A stretch of 64,000 nucleotides of DNA from Umezawaea sp036375055 (GCF_036375055.1 NZ_DASUSQ010000169.1:1-64000); one strand, 5' to 3'; shown: positions 55,352 to 64,000, counted from the first letter of the stretch. A program made the numbers and translations. The notes: a model not told the origin generated them from the sequence alone.

Positions 55352-56337
55352 AGGCTGTCGTGATCACCGGGGTCGGTCAGCTGGAAGTGACCGAGGTGCC
55401 GGACCCGAAGGCAGGGCCGCGCGAGGTGGTCGTCGACGTCGCCGCCTGCGGTCTGTGCGGCACCGACCTGCACATCCTCCAGGGCGAGTTCGCGCCGACG
55501 CTCCCGGTGATCCCCGGCCACGAGTTCGCGGGTGTCGTCGTGGAGGTCGGTTCGGCGGTCACGGAGGTCGCCGTGGGCGACCGCGTCGCGGTCGACCCGT
55601 CGCTGTACTGCCACGAGTGCCGGATGTGCCGCCTGGGCCGCAACAACCTGTGCGAGCGGTGGAACGCGATCGGCGTCTCGGTCGCCGGTGGCGCCGCCGA
55701 GTACGCCGTGGCGCCGGTGGCGAACTGCGTGAAGCTGCCCGACCACGTCCGCACCGAGGACGCGGCGCTGATCGAGCCGCTGTCCTGCGCGGTCCGGGGC
55801 TACGACATCCTCCGGTCGCAGCTCGCGAGCCGGGTGCTCATCTACGGCTCGGGCACGATGGGCCTGATGATGCTCCAGCTCGGCAAGCTGACCGGCGCGG
55901 CCAGCATCGAGGTGGTCGACATCAACACCGACCGCCTCGCCACGGCCAAGCAGCTGGGCGTCACGGCCACGGCGACGTCGGCGGACGAGCTGGACCGGCC
56001 GAAGGGCTGGGACGTCGTGATCGACGCGACCGGCAACGAGCGCGCGATCCAGGACGGCCTCAACCGGGTCGCGAAGGGCGGGACGTTCCTCCAGTTCGGC
56101 GTCTCGGACTACGCGGCCCGCGCCGTGATCGAGCCGTACAAGATCTACAACCAGGAGATCACCATCACCGGTTCGATGGCGGTGCTGCACTCGTTCGAGC
56201 GGGCGGCGGACCTCTTCGCGACCGGCGTCCTGGACCCGGACGTCTTCATCAGCGACCGGCTCCCGCTCGACTCCTACGCGGCGGCGATCGAGCAGTTCAA
56301 GGCGGGCGAGGGGCGCAAGATCCAGATCCTGCCCTGA
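55348..56337 (+). CDS. Zinc-dependent polyol (sorbitol/arabitol-type) dehydrogenase
   Basis: The 329-residue medium-chain dehydrogenase has catalytic zinc ligands Cys in CGLCGTDLH and His-Glu in PGHEFAGVV. Structural zinc is held by four Cys in YCHECRMCRLGRNNLC. The Rossmann fold has VLIYGSGTMGLMMLQLG and an acidic EVVDIN, indicating NAD+ preference. It would oxidise the imported polyol to a ketose. The GTG start overlaps the permease stop, tying uptake to oxidation. It ends at a terminator. Confidence 0.92.
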   Translation: MKAVVITGVGQLEVTEVPDPKAGPREVVVDVAACGLCGTDLHILQGEFAPTLPVIPGHEFAGVVVEVGSAVTEVAVGDRVAVDPSLYCHECRMCRLGRNNLCERWNAIGVSVAGGAAEYAVAPVANCVKLPDHVRTEDAALIEPLSCAVRGYDILRSQLASRVLIYGSGTMGLMMLQLGKLTGAASIEVVDINTDRLATAKQLGVTATATSADELDRPKGWDVVIDATGNERAIQDGLNRVAKGGTFLQFGVSDYAARAVIEPYKIYNQEITITGSMAVLHSFERAADLFATGVLDPDVFISDRLPLDSYAAAIEQFKAGEGRKIQILP

Positions 56338-56354
56338 CCCACCCGCGAGCGGAC

Positions 56355-56391
56355 CGGAAGCCCACCAGCCGAACAGGCCGGTGGGCTTCCG
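56355..56391. terminator. Terminator between polyol operon and surface-protein gene
   Basis: A 16-bp inverted repeat with one mismatch (CGGAAGCCCACC at its base) and a 5-base loop lies between two convergent genes. Confidence 0.82.
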
Positions 56392-56416
56392 CACGTCCGG
56401 GGCAGGAGCGCCGTCC

Positions 56417-57424
56417 TCAGGCGGCGTGCCTGCCGCGCTTGCGCGGGTTCCTCATGCTGAACACCACGACGCCACCCGCGGTGAGCACGCACAGCCCGAA
56501 GAGCAGCGGGATCGCGATGGACGCGCCGGTCGTCGGCAGGTCGGTGTCGTCGGCGACCACCAGGACGCCGTCCTCGCTCGTCGTCGTGCTCGTCGCCCGC
56601 TCCGAGGTCGTGCCGCGGGTCTCGCCGCCCACCGGCCCCCTGCCGTCACCGGGCACCGAGGAGGACGTGGAGGTCGCCGCGGACGTCCTGCTCCCCGGCG
56701 GCGTTTCCGAGCCGACGGACGTCCGAGCCGTCGGTGGCTCGACGAGGCTGACGAGCGGTGGCACCAGCGACGGCAGGGCCCTGGTCGGCAGCGCCGTCGA
56801 GGTGGGCCCGTTCCGACCGGGCGGCTCGGTGCCCCGCCCCGGCTGCTCCACGGGCGGCTCCGGCACCGCCGCGGTGGTGGTGGTCGTGGTCGTCACCGGG
56901 GGAGTGGTGGTGTGCGTGGTCGTCGTCGTGGGCGCGGTGCCGGTGGTCTTCGGAGCGCTCGTCCGCGTCGCCGTGGTGGTGGAGGAGGGCGGCGACGTGG
57001 TCGACCGCCGCGTCGGCGTGGGCGCGACCTGCTCGCAGGGCGGCTGCGACACCGTCCGGTCGAACGAGAAGCCCTGGTCGCCGGTCCGGTCGTTCCCGGC
57101 CCTCACCCTGACCCGGTAGGAGTGCGCCGCGTTGCCCGGCCGGATGAAGGAGTTCCGGTAGGACGACCCGAACCGCTCGCCGTCCAGCACCCGCTCGCCG
57201 TCCAGGACGGTCACGGTGTTCGCCACCCGGCTGTCGTAGCCGCGGATCTCCACCGTGAGCGCCGACTGACCGCCCACGCAGTTCGCCTTCACGGTCGGCG
57301 CGCCCGCGCCCGCGGGGTCGACGAAGCCGAACCAGACGACCGCCGTGGTGCCCACGAGGGCGAAGGCTCCGAGGGTGCGCCTGGCCACGCGCACGGCCGC
57401 GTCGTCCGATCGTGCAAACCCCAT
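56417..57424 (-). CDS. LPXTG-type cell-wall-anchored protein
   Basis: The 335-residue protein has a signal-anchor start (about 15-42), a small extracellular domain (about 45-135) with two Cys (NCVGG and PPCEQ) that could pair, and a Thr/Pro/Ser-rich stalk (about 140-290). It ends with a complete sorting signal: LPTTG (from about 296), hydrophobic helix ASIAIPLLFGLCVLTAGGVVV and basic tail RNPRKRGRHAA. A sortase would attach it to peptidoglycan; no sortase gene is in the window. AGGAG lies seven bases before the ATG. It is a paralogue of the next gene. Confidence 0.85.
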   Translation of the reverse strand: MGFARSDDAAVRVARRTLGAFALVGTTAVVWFGFVDPAGAGAPTVKANCVGGQSALTVEIRGYDSRVANTVTVLDGERVLDGERFGSSYRNSFIRPGNAAHSYRVRVRAGNDRTGDQGFSFDRTVSQPPCEQVAPTPTRRSTTSPPSSTTTATRTSAPKTTGTAPTTTTTHTTTPPVTTTTTTTAAVPEPPVEQPGRGTEPPGRNGPTSTALPTRALPSLVPPLVSLVEPPTARTSVGSETPPGSRTSAATSTSSSVPGDGRGPVGGETRGTTSERATSTTTSEDGVLVVADDTDLPTTGASIAIPLLFGLCVLTAGGVVVFSMRNPRKRGRHAA

Positions 57425-57565
57425 GGTGACACTCCTGTCGTGGTCCCTGCGGCGGGCATCGCGAGCCGCCACTTGCCTATACGGGACGGCGGAGGTCACT
57501 GTTCACGGCGGCCGTTAGGCCGATCAGGTGAAGGTTGGTCACTGTCCGGAGTGCGACGTGCCTGG

Positions 57566-58240
57566 TCAGGGCCGTTGAGGCCGTCGATCCGGTCGGTCTC
57601 GGCGCTTGAGGCCGGTCAGCACCACACCGAGCGCGCTGACCAGGCACAGGCCGATCAGGAGCGGGATCGCGACGGACGCCCCCGCCGCCGACAGCTCGGT
57701 CTTGCTGCCGAGCGGCACGATGCCCGTGTTCGTCGTCGGCGCCGTCGAGGGCCCCGGCTCGGTCGGGGAACCACTCGGGGTGGGCGTGGTGGTCGTCGTG
57801 GTGGGTGTCGCGCCCGCGACCGAGGACGGCGCCACCGACCCCGGAACGGTCGACACCGACGGCGGAGCCGCCCGACTGGGCGAGGCGCACGGCGTGGTCC
57901 GCACCTCGCGGGCGAACGACTGGCGGGTGTTGCCCGCGACCCGCACCGTCACGACGAACGTGTGCGCCACGTCCGCGGGCCGGGGGAACGAGCCCACGTA
58001 GGACCCGCCGAACTCCCGTTCGGACAGCACGACCTCGCCGTCCCGCACGCTGATCGTGTTCCGGCCCGCCGAGAACCCCCTCAGGTCCACCGCGAGCACG
58101 GCACCGCCCGGCCCGCACGACGTGCTCAGGTCCGCCTTCTCGGCCGATGCGGGGACGGCTGCCGTCAGCAGCGCCACGGCGGCCGTCGTGGTCGTCACGA
58201 CGACGCCGAGCCCCGTGCGGGCGGTGCGGGCGAACTCCAT
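57566..58240 (-). CDS. Paralogous surface protein with decayed sorting signal
   Basis: The 224-residue product shares the layout of its neighbour: a signal peptide (about 1-33), a domain with CGPGGAVLAVDLRGF and a matching late Cys (TTPCASP), a short Thr/Pro/Ser stalk, then a terminal helix with basic tail. At the sorting position it reads LSAAG where the neighbour has LPTTG, so the Pro and Thr needed by sortase A-type enzymes are missing. It is probably held by its membrane helix. AGGAG precedes the ATG. The two genes look like a tandem duplication with divergence. Confidence 0.8.
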   Translation of the reverse strand: MEFARTARTGLGVVVTTTTAAVALLTAAVPASAEKADLSTSCGPGGAVLAVDLRGFSAGRNTISVRDGEVVLSEREFGGSYVGSFPRPADVAHTFVVTVRVAGNTRQSFAREVRTTPCASPSRAAPPSVSTVPGSVAPSSVAGATPTTTTTTPTPSGSPTEPGPSTAPTTNTGIVPLGSKTELSAAGASVAIPLLIGLCLVSALGVVLTGLKRRDRPDRRPQRP

Positions 58241-58469
58241 GCGGGCTCCTAGGAGGTGGTGCGGTGTACAGGGCAGTACGGCCCTGGTAGGCCCGTTGTT
58301 CACCCGCTCCGCTGCGCCATCCGGGTGAGAGCGGTTGTCAACGAGGCACCCGGTGGTTTCACCAGTTGGACGTTCGCACCCGAGTCCTCCCCGTGTCTTG
58401 CCCACCGCTCCGCGGCGTGGCTACCGTTCCTCCAGACGCCGGAAACCCCACAGCGGAACGGAGAGCGAC

Positions 58470-58541
58470 ATGACCGTCCTGTGCTCGCGCCGCCACGTGG
58501 ACCTCGGCCGCATCAGCAGCGCCCTCTGTCGCACCCGCTGA
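58470..58541 (+). CDS. Cysteine-containing leader peptide (23 aa)
   Basis: A 23-codon frame with GGAGAG before the ATG encodes a peptide with the core SRRHVDLGRISSALC and two Cys codons. It matches the actinobacterial family of putative leader peptides found upstream of sulfur-assimilation and amino-acid transport genes, in which ribosome stalling at Cys codons is thought to sense cysteine supply. It lies 80 bases before the ABC importer genes. Confidence 0.8.
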   Translation: MTVLCSRRHVDLGRISSALCRTR

Positions 58542-58563
58542 TCCCCTCCTCCTCACCGCACTG

Positions 58564-58590
58564 AGCCCGGCCCACCCCGGCCGCCGGGCT
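58564..58590 (+). promoter_or_regulatory. Hairpin between leader peptide and ABC permease
   Basis: AGCCCGGC pairs with GCCGGGCT around an 11-base loop in the 79-base gap between the leader stop and the permease start. It could be the alternative structure controlled by ribosome position on the leader. It has no T-tract. Confidence 0.45.
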
Positions 58591-58620
58591 GTTCAGCCGA
58601 CCCCGGCACAAGGACCCCTC

Positions 58621-59574
58621 ATGAGCGTTTCCGCGCGCCCCCTGGTGGCCGCACCCGATGACGAGGCCGACCCTGCGTCGCTGGAGGTGGTGCCCGCCCG
58701 CCACCCGTGGCGGTGGGTCGGCGTCGCCGTGGTGCTCGTCCTGCTCGCCCAGTTCGTCCACGGCCTGGTGACCAACCCCGGCTGGGACTGGCCCACGTTC
58801 AGGCAGTACTTCACCGCCGACTCGATCCTGCGCGCCGTCGGCGTCACCATCGAGCTCACCGTCCACGGCACGGTCCTCGGCTTCGCGCTCGGCGTGGTCC
58901 TCGCGCTCATGCGCCTGTCCAGGAGCCCGTTCCTCCAGGTGGTCAGCTGGACCTACGTCTGGGCGTTCCGCTCGATCCCGCTGATCGTGCAGCTGCTCTT
59001 CTGGTTCAACATCGCCTACCTGTACCAGCGGTTCGACTTCGGCATCCCGTTCGGCCCGTCGTTCATCTCCTTCGACACCAAGGACCTGATCGGCCCGATG
59101 AGCGCGGCCGTGCTGGGCCTCGCCCTGCACCAGGCCGCCTACTCCGCCGAGATCGTCCGCTCCGGCATCATCGCCGTCGACCACGGCCAGCTCGAAGCCG
59201 CTGCCGCGCTGGGCATCCCCAGGCTGCGCCAGTTCCGCAGGATCGTTCTGCCGCAAGCGATGCGCTCCATCCTGCCGAACGCGGCCAACGAGGTCATCAG
59301 CCTCTTCAAGGGCACGTCGGTCGTCTCCGTCATGGCGATCGGCGAACTCTTCTACCAGGCGCAGGTGATCTACGGCCGCAACGCGCGCGTCGTGGCCCTG
59401 CTCATGGTCGCCACGGTCTGGTACATCGCCATGACCACGCTCCTGTCGGTCGTCCAGCACCACGTCGAACGGCACTACGCCAAGGGAGCGCTGCGCGACC
59501 TGCCACCCACGCCGCTGCAACGCCTGCGTGCCCGGTGGTCCGCGCTGCGGGCCAGGGCGGGGGCGACCCGATGA
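58621..59574 (+). CDS. Polar amino-acid ABC transporter permease
   Basis: The 317-residue membrane protein has a cytoplasmic N-tail, five or six helices and the HisM/GlnP-type core: ILRAVGVTIELTVHG, the EAA-type loop QLEAAAALGIPRLRQFRRIV and LPNAANEVISLFKGTSVVSV. AAGGA precedes the ATG. Its stop overlaps the ATPase gene. The upstream leader peptide suggests that cystine or another sulfur amino acid is the substrate. Confidence 0.92.
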   Translation: MSVSARPLVAAPDDEADPASLEVVPARHPWRWVGVAVVLVLLAQFVHGLVTNPGWDWPTFRQYFTADSILRAVGVTIELTVHGTVLGFALGVVLALMRLSRSPFLQVVSWTYVWAFRSIPLIVQLLFWFNIAYLYQRFDFGIPFGPSFISFDTKDLIGPMSAAVLGLALHQAAYSAEIVRSGIIAVDHGQLEAAAALGIPRLRQFRRIVLPQAMRSILPNAANEVISLFKGTSVVSVMAIGELFYQAQVIYGRNARVVALLMVATVWYIAMTTLLSVVQHHVERHYAKGALRDLPPTPLQRLRARWSALRARAGATR

Positions 59575-60335
59575 GCGGGCCGATGGTCGACCTGAGGGGG
59601 ATCCACAAGAGCTTCGGCGCGCTGGAGGTCCTCAAGGGCGTGAGCCTGGAGGTCGAACAGGGGCAGGTGGTGGTCGTCCTCGGCCCGTCCGGCTCCGGCA
59701 AGTCCACCCTCCTGCGCACGATCAACCACCTGGAGAAGGTCGACCGGGGCCACGTCAGCATCGACGGCGACCTCCTCGGCTACCGCAGGAGCGGCGGCAA
59801 GCTCCACGAACTCAAGGAACGCGAGATCCTGAAGCAGCGCACCCACATCGGGTTCGTCTTCCAGAACTTCAACCTGTTCCCGCACCTGACCGTGCTGGAG
59901 AACGTCGCCGAGGCCCCGCTCTCCGCGCAGCGCAAGCGGAAGGCCGAGGTCCACGCCGACGCCGTCCGCCTGCTGGCCAGGGTCGGCCTCTCCGACAAGG
60001 AGAACGCCTACCCCAGGCAGCTCTCCGGCGGCCAGCAGCAGCGCGTCGCCATCGCCAGAGCACTGGCGCTGTCCCCGAAACTGCTCCTGTTCGACGAGCC
60101 GACCTCGGCACTGGACCCCGAACTGGTCGGCGAGGTCCTGGACGTCATCAAGGACCTCGCGGCCACCGGCACCACCATGATCGTCGTCACCCACGAGATC
60201 GGTTTCGCCCGCGAGGTGGCCGACCGCGTCGTCTTCATGGACGAGGGCGTCATCGTCGAACAGGGCCCGCCCACCGCGGTCCTGGACCACCCCCAACACC
60301 CGCGCACCCGCGCCTTCCTGTCCAAAGTCCTGTAG
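59571..60335 (+). CDS. Polar amino-acid ABC transporter ATPase
   Basis: The 254-residue ATPase has Walker A GPSGSGKS, Q-loop FVFQNFNLFPHLTVLEN, signature LSGGQQQRVAIARAL, Walker B LLLFDEPTSALDPELVGEV and H-loop VTHEIGFAREVADR, the GlnQ/HisP pattern. The ATG overlaps the permease stop (ATGA). Confidence 0.95.
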   Translation: MSGPMVDLRGIHKSFGALEVLKGVSLEVEQGQVVVVLGPSGSGKSTLLRTINHLEKVDRGHVSIDGDLLGYRRSGGKLHELKEREILKQRTHIGFVFQNFNLFPHLTVLENVAEAPLSAQRKRKAEVHADAVRLLARVGLSDKENAYPRQLSGGQQQRVAIARALALSPKLLLFDEPTSALDPELVGEVLDVIKDLAATGTTMIVVTHEIGFAREVADRVVFMDEGVIVEQGPPTAVLDHPQHPRTRAFLSKVL

Positions 60336-60352
60336 CAGCACGGAGGAACACA

Positions 60353-61306
60353 GTGTCACCATCCAGACTCGTCCCGGCCCTGGTAGGTCTGCTGGTGCTG
60401 GTCGCGGCCTGCGGCGGTGCCGACGGCGCGGTGGTGGAGGACCAGGTGGTGTCGGAGGGCAAGGTCATCAACCTCGGTCCCGACCAGAAGCGCGTGACGG
60501 CGGAGAAGGACCCCACCATCGCCGCCGGGGTCCCCGGGGAGGTGCGGAAGACCGGCAAGATCACCATCGGCGGCTCCGCGGGCACGGCCCCACCACTGCG
60601 CTTCTACGCCACCGACGACAAGACCCCCATCGGCGTGGAGACCGACATCGCGGTCCTGATCGCCCAGGTGCTGGACCTGGAACCACAGCTGGAGGTCTCC
60701 TCCTGGGAGAACCTCTTCGTCGGCCTGGACTCGGGCGCCTACCAGCTGGGCCTGTCCAACATCACCGTGACCGAGGCCCGCAAGGACAAGTACGACTTCG
60801 CCACCTACCGCCTGGACACCCTCGCGTTCGAGGCGAAGAAGGGCGGCACCTGGAAGGTCGAGGGCCCGGAGGACGTGGCGGGCAGGACCATCGCCGTGGG
60901 GTCCGGCACCAACCAGGAGAAGATCCTCGTCGACTGGTCCCGGCGGAACGAGGACGAGGGTCTCAAGCCGACGGACATCAAGTACTTCCAGAACAGCTCC
61001 GACTACTACCTGGCCCTGGAATCAGGCCGCATCGAGGCCTACCTCGGCCCGAACCCCACGGCCGCCTACCACGTGGCCACGTCGGGCAAGACGGAGATCA
61101 TCGGCAGCTTCTCCGGCGGCGGCGACATCGTCGGCAAGATCGCCGCCACCACCAAGAAGGACAGCGGCTTGGTCGAGCCGGTAGCGGAAGCGCTGAACCT
61201 GCTCATCAAGAACGGCAAGTACGCGGAAGTCCTCGAACGCTGGGGCCTGAGCAGCGAGGCGGTACCCACCTCGGAGATCAACCCACCGGGCCTCCCCAGG
61301 TCCTAG
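60353..61306 (+). CDS. Amino-acid-binding lipoprotein of ABC importer
   Basis: The 317-residue product has a lipoprotein signal ending LLVLVAAC (C20). Its family 3 solute-binding fold includes PIGVETDIAVLIAQVLDL, VGLDSGAYQLGLSNITVTEARKD, GRTIAVGSGTNQE and the late KNGKYAEVLERWGLS. GGAGGA precedes the GTG. As last gene of the importer operon it delivers the substrate from outside. The ligand is inferred only from the leader peptide. Confidence 0.92.
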   Translation: MSPSRLVPALVGLLVLVAACGGADGAVVEDQVVSEGKVINLGPDQKRVTAEKDPTIAAGVPGEVRKTGKITIGGSAGTAPPLRFYATDDKTPIGVETDIAVLIAQVLDLEPQLEVSSWENLFVGLDSGAYQLGLSNITVTEARKDKYDFATYRLDTLAFEAKKGGTWKVEGPEDVAGRTIAVGSGTNQEKILVDWSRRNEDEGLKPTDIKYFQNSSDYYLALESGRIEAYLGPNPTAAYHVATSGKTEIIGSFSGGGDIVGKIAATTKKDSGLVEPVAEALNLLIKNGKYAEVLERWGLSSEAVPTSEINPPGLPRS

Positions 61307-61361
61307 CCGGCGAGGACCGACCCACCGCGCGAGCGGGACAGGGCTTTCCCCGAAGCGGTGG

Positions 61362-61451
61362 CCGGTCCTGCTCGGGGGATTCGACCCCTGCCCTTCGGCC
61401 CGATCACAGGGGCCAGGGGCCACGGGTCACTCCACGCCGGGACCAGCAGCC
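61362..61451 (-). repeat. Dispersed hairpin repeat, copy 3 (shortened)
   Basis: This copy keeps CTCGGGGGATTCGACCCC, TGCCCTTCGGCCCGATCACAGGGG and the terminal GGGACCAGCAGCC but lacks the central GGGCAGGTGG hairpin of copies 1 and 2. It lies between the convergent importer and helicase genes, in the same orientation relative to the helicase gene as the other copies have to theirs. The remaining gap to 61574 shows no gene. Confidence 0.7.
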
Positions 61452-61574
61452 AGGTGGCGGATCCCCCACCCGCAGGGATAGGCCGGGGATCCGCCACCCT
61501 CCACAACGACACCCGGAACCGGAACGCCCTCAACGCCCGACTCCGGGCCCTCCCAGGGGAAGGATTCCCCAACC

Positions 61575-64000
61575 CTACCCAGCGGCCCCGTCCCCGACCC
61601 CATAACGATCCCCCATAAACCGAACGGATGCCCCGCCCCACCGCCGGGCCCCGTCCATCAGCCCGATCATCCCCGACACCAACCGCATCTGATCCACCCC
61701 GCGGATGTCCGCCTCCACCAACCGGGGCGAGCACACCAGCACGGCCACCACCTGAGCCCGCGACAGGGCCACGTTCAACCGGTTCCGGGACAGCAGGAAG
61801 TCCAACCCCCGAGGCAGGTCCACGGCGGCGGACGACGTCATGGTCGCGATCACCACCGGCGCCTCCTGCCCCTGGAACTTGTCCACCGTCCCCACCCGGA
61901 CCCCGTCGAACCCGGCCTTCTCCAACGCCCTCCGCACCACCCGCACCTGGAGGTTGTAGGGCGCCACCACCAGGACGTCGTCCTCCGAGAGCGGCCGGGA
62001 CTCCGCGCCGTCCGTCCACGGTCGACCGATCAGCGTCCGCACGATCCCCACCACCTCCTCGGCCTCCTCCACCGAGCTCGTGATGTTGTGCGAGTGGTCC
62101 ACGAGATCCAGGTACAGCCCGGACTCCACCCCCTCCAACGACCTCGAACCGGCCGACGGGTGGGCGTGCAGCCTCCCCGAGTACGACAGCCGCGACACCG
62201 GCGCGCACACCTCCGGGTGCATCCGCCGGGTCTGGTCCATGAAGTACCCGAGGGACGCGGGGATCACGTCGGCGTCCCCGATCAGGTGCCCCAGCGCCGA
62301 CGCGTCGGCCCCGGCCGGGTGCGTCCCCTGCACCACCTGCGGCAGCTGCTGCGGATCCCCGAGCAGCACCAGGTTCCGGGTGCACGTCGACACGGCCAGC
62401 GCGTCCGCCAGCGCGAACTGCCCGGCCTCGTCGATGATCAGCACGTCGAACGGCTGCTCCCGCAGCGCGGCGTTGGAGAACGTCCACGCCGTGCCGCCGA
62501 CGAGGTGCCCCCCACCCTGCTCGCCGCGCCAGCGGACCAGCGCGGGGTTGTCCCTGGGCTGCTCCCACTCGCAGTCCCGCACGGGCTTGCCCTTGGCGCG
62601 CTTGGCGCAGGGGATCGGCACCCCGAGTTCCCGCCCGGCGGCCCCGGCGGCCGACAGCACGTTCTCGACGGCCTTGTGGCTGGTCGACGTCACGGCGACG
62701 CTCTTCCCCCGCCGCACCAGGTGCGCGATCAGCCGCCCGGCCAGGTACGTCTTCCCGGCCCCCGGCGGTCCCTGCACGGCCAGCGTCGACCCGTCCAGCG
62801 CGTCCACCGCGCTGATCACGGCCGCCACCAGGTCCTCACCCACGGGCAGCGGCCCCGACGTGACCAGCCGCGGCGGCGTGCGGCGCAGCAGGTCGATCCC
62901 GGGGTGCGGGGGCAGCACCGGCAACCGCTCCACCACGGTCTGCGCCAGCTCGTACACCGCGTCGTCCTTCGGCGCGGGCTTCACCGGGTCGCCGGGCAGG
63001 ATCGCGATCGGTCGCGCCGAGTCCAGCTCGTCCGGCTTCACGCTCTCCAGCAGCACCACCCGGTCCGCGCCCTCGGCGATCACCTCCGCCTTGCGGGTCC
63101 GGGCGGTCGGCGTGCCGGGGTACAGGAGCCGCACCTGGTCGCCGTGGCCGAACGGGTGCGGCCGGTCCGGGTCGCACACCGCGTGCACCTCGCGCTTGGC
63201 GTTGCGCACCCGGCCGCTGGGCATCACCCAGTCGTCCACGCGCACCGACACCGGCACCGCGCAGGTGCCGTCCACCTCCAGGTCCGGCAGCGGAGCCCCC
63301 ACCTGCCGGAAGAAGTCCCACCACGCCGGGTTCGTCTCGCGCCGGTGGTAGCCGACGGCCGCGGCGAGCAGCGCCCGCGCCTTCTCGTCCGGGGTCGCGT
63401 CGGCGGGGTTGTCCGGCAGCCCGGCCATCAGCGGGTCCACGACGGCGGCCAGCTTCGCCGCGCGCTCCGCCCTGCGCTCGGCCGCCAGCTCCTCGTCGGT
63501 CCGCCGGACCAGGCCGTCCAGCTCGGACTCCTCGGGCACGTGCGGTTCGATCCCCGCCTCGACCCGCACGTCCAGCAGGAACCGGTACAGCCCCTGCGTC
63601 GACACGCAGTCGTAGGTGTTGTACGCCTCGATCCCGGCCAGCACGACCGAGGCCTGCTCGGCGTCGCCGAGTTCCAGCAGCGTCAGGTACTCCTCGTAGG
63701 CCTCGATGCTGGAGACGGCGTTCTTCACCTCGCCGGACCGCGACCCCGGCATGTACAGCGGCTCCAGGTCCTTGATGGAGTACGACCGCTGCGACACCCG
63801 CAGCGCCTTGCGCACCACCGCGTACAGGTCGATCAGGGAACCCGTGCGCAGCAACGTGTCCACGGCCTCCTCGCGGGTCCCGTGCAGTGCGGCCAACCGC
63901 TTGAGCGCGCTCACCTCGTACGGCGCGTAGTGGTACACGTGGCTGCCGGGGAACTCCGTCAGCCGCGCGAGGGCGAAGTCAACGAACGCCTCGAACGCCG
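61575..64000 (-). CDS. TM0106-type RecB-like nuclease/SF1 helicase (partial, runs off right edge)
   Basis: The visible 808 residues lack the N-terminus, which lies beyond the window; the frame stays open to base 64000. The N-terminal visible part (HYAPYEVSALKRL, IEAYNTYDCVSTQGLYRFL) matches the RecB-like/RNase-H-like region of TM0106-family proteins. The C-terminal half is a UPF1-like SF1 helicase: Walker A GPPGAGKT, DEAG box LIIDEAGQF, GDPQQLPQV, QTRRMHPEV, VDKFQGQE and NVALSRAQ. It probably acts on DNA or RNA ends in repair or RNA handling; the exact role is unknown. The first part of the sequence needed to judge nuclease residues is missing. Confidence 0.88.
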   Translation of the reverse strand, partial: AFEAFVDFALARLTEFPGSHVYHYAPYEVSALKRLAALHGTREEAVDTLLRTGSLIDLYAVVRKALRVSQRSYSIKDLEPLYMPGSRSGEVKNAVSSIEAYEEYLTLLELGDAEQASVVLAGIEAYNTYDCVSTQGLYRFLLDVRVEAGIEPHVPEESELDGLVRRTDEELAAERRAERAAKLAAVVDPLMAGLPDNPADATPDEKARALLAAAVGYHRRETNPAWWDFFRQVGAPLPDLEVDGTCAVPVSVRVDDWVMPSGRVRNAKREVHAVCDPDRPHPFGHGDQVRLLYPGTPTARTRKAEVIAEGADRVVLLESVKPDELDSARPIAILPGDPVKPAPKDDAVYELAQTVVERLPVLPPHPGIDLLRRTPPRLVTSGPLPVGEDLVAAVISAVDALDGSTLAVQGPPGAGKTYLAGRLIAHLVRRGKSVAVTSTSHKAVENVLSAAGAAGRELGVPIPCAKRAKGKPVRDCEWEQPRDNPALVRWRGEQGGGHLVGGTAWTFSNAALREQPFDVLIIDEAGQFALADALAVSTCTRNLVLLGDPQQLPQVVQGTHPAGADASALGHLIGDADVIPASLGYFMDQTRRMHPEVCAPVSRLSYSGRLHAHPSAGSRSLEGVESGLYLDLVDHSHNITSSVEEAEEVVGIVRTLIGRPWTDGAESRPLSEDDVLVVAPYNLQVRVVRRALEKAGFDGVRVGTVDKFQGQEAPVVIATMTSSAAVDLPRGLDFLLSRNRLNVALSRAQVVAVLVCSPRLVEADIRGVDQMRLVSGMIGLMDGARRWGGASVRFMGDRYGVGDGAAG

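Noticed and set aside
61376..61400. GGGG-TCGAAT-CCCC-like stem in repeat copy 3 resembles a tRNA T-arm
   Set aside because: The loop is one base short and no other tRNA arms are present. The other copies vary in the loop, so it is part of the dispersed repeat.

Overview
The window is about 64 kb of very GC-rich DNA. GTG and TTG starts are common, genes are tightly coupled with GTGA or ATGA overlaps, several transcripts look leaderless, and many secreted enzymes and LuxR-type regulators are present. This points to a filamentous actinobacterium; the mix resembles the Pseudonocardiales (Saccharothrix, Actinosynnema or Lentzea type). That placement is an inference, because no rRNA or other marker gene is present. 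I see no tRNA, rRNA, CRISPR array, phage or transposase.

Region by region. (1) 0.05-6.0 kb holds a two-component system, a LuxR-type regulator, the soluble transhydrogenase SthA and a PAC2-family protein. (2) 6.3-9.5 kb holds a MacB-like ABC export module (permease, ATPase, lipoprotein adaptor). (3) 9.7-19.5 kb is a series of mostly single-gene units: a GH16 beta-glucanase with a ricin-type domain, a solitary paaZ, a PI-PLC-like protein, a cyclophilin, a secreted alpha/beta-hydrolase peptidase, an NlpC/P60 hydrolase and a pirin. (4) 19.7-29.1 kb is a lanthipeptide-type locus: a LAL regulator, a precursor-like peptide with no cysteine, a complete LanM, and a divergent arm with a small ORF, a glutamate-synthase-like FMN enzyme, an 82-residue unknown and a secreted M14 carboxypeptidase. 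(5) 29.4-38.5 kb holds a MelB-like transporter coupled to a PLP decarboxylase, aminopeptidase P, a subtilase, a regulator and two adjacent frameshifted genes.

(6) 38.9-50.8 kb reads as an alpha-glucan utilisation locus: a LacI repressor, an ABC sugar importer without its ATPase, a cytoplasmic GH13 alpha-glucosidase, and two large secreted beta-helix enzymes (GH87-like) with carbohydrate-binding domains. (7) 51.3-56.3 kb is a polyol locus: a DeoR repressor, an ABC importer (again without ATPase) and a zinc polyol dehydrogenase. (8) 56.4-58.2 kb holds two paralogous surface proteins, one with an LPTTG sorting signal and one with a decayed signal. (9) 58.5-61.3 kb is an amino-acid ABC importer preceded by a cysteine-containing leader peptide, which suggests control by sulfur-amino-acid supply. 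(10) A large SF1 helicase runs off the right edge.

The most unusual part is the lanthipeptide-like locus. The LanM cyclase zinc ligands are intact, yet the only precursor-like peptide beside it has no cysteine. The two divergent arms share a pair of mirror-image operator-like sites. A second notable signal is a dispersed, hairpin-containing noncoding repeat found three times, each time at the 3' end of a transcription unit in the same orientation relative to that gene.
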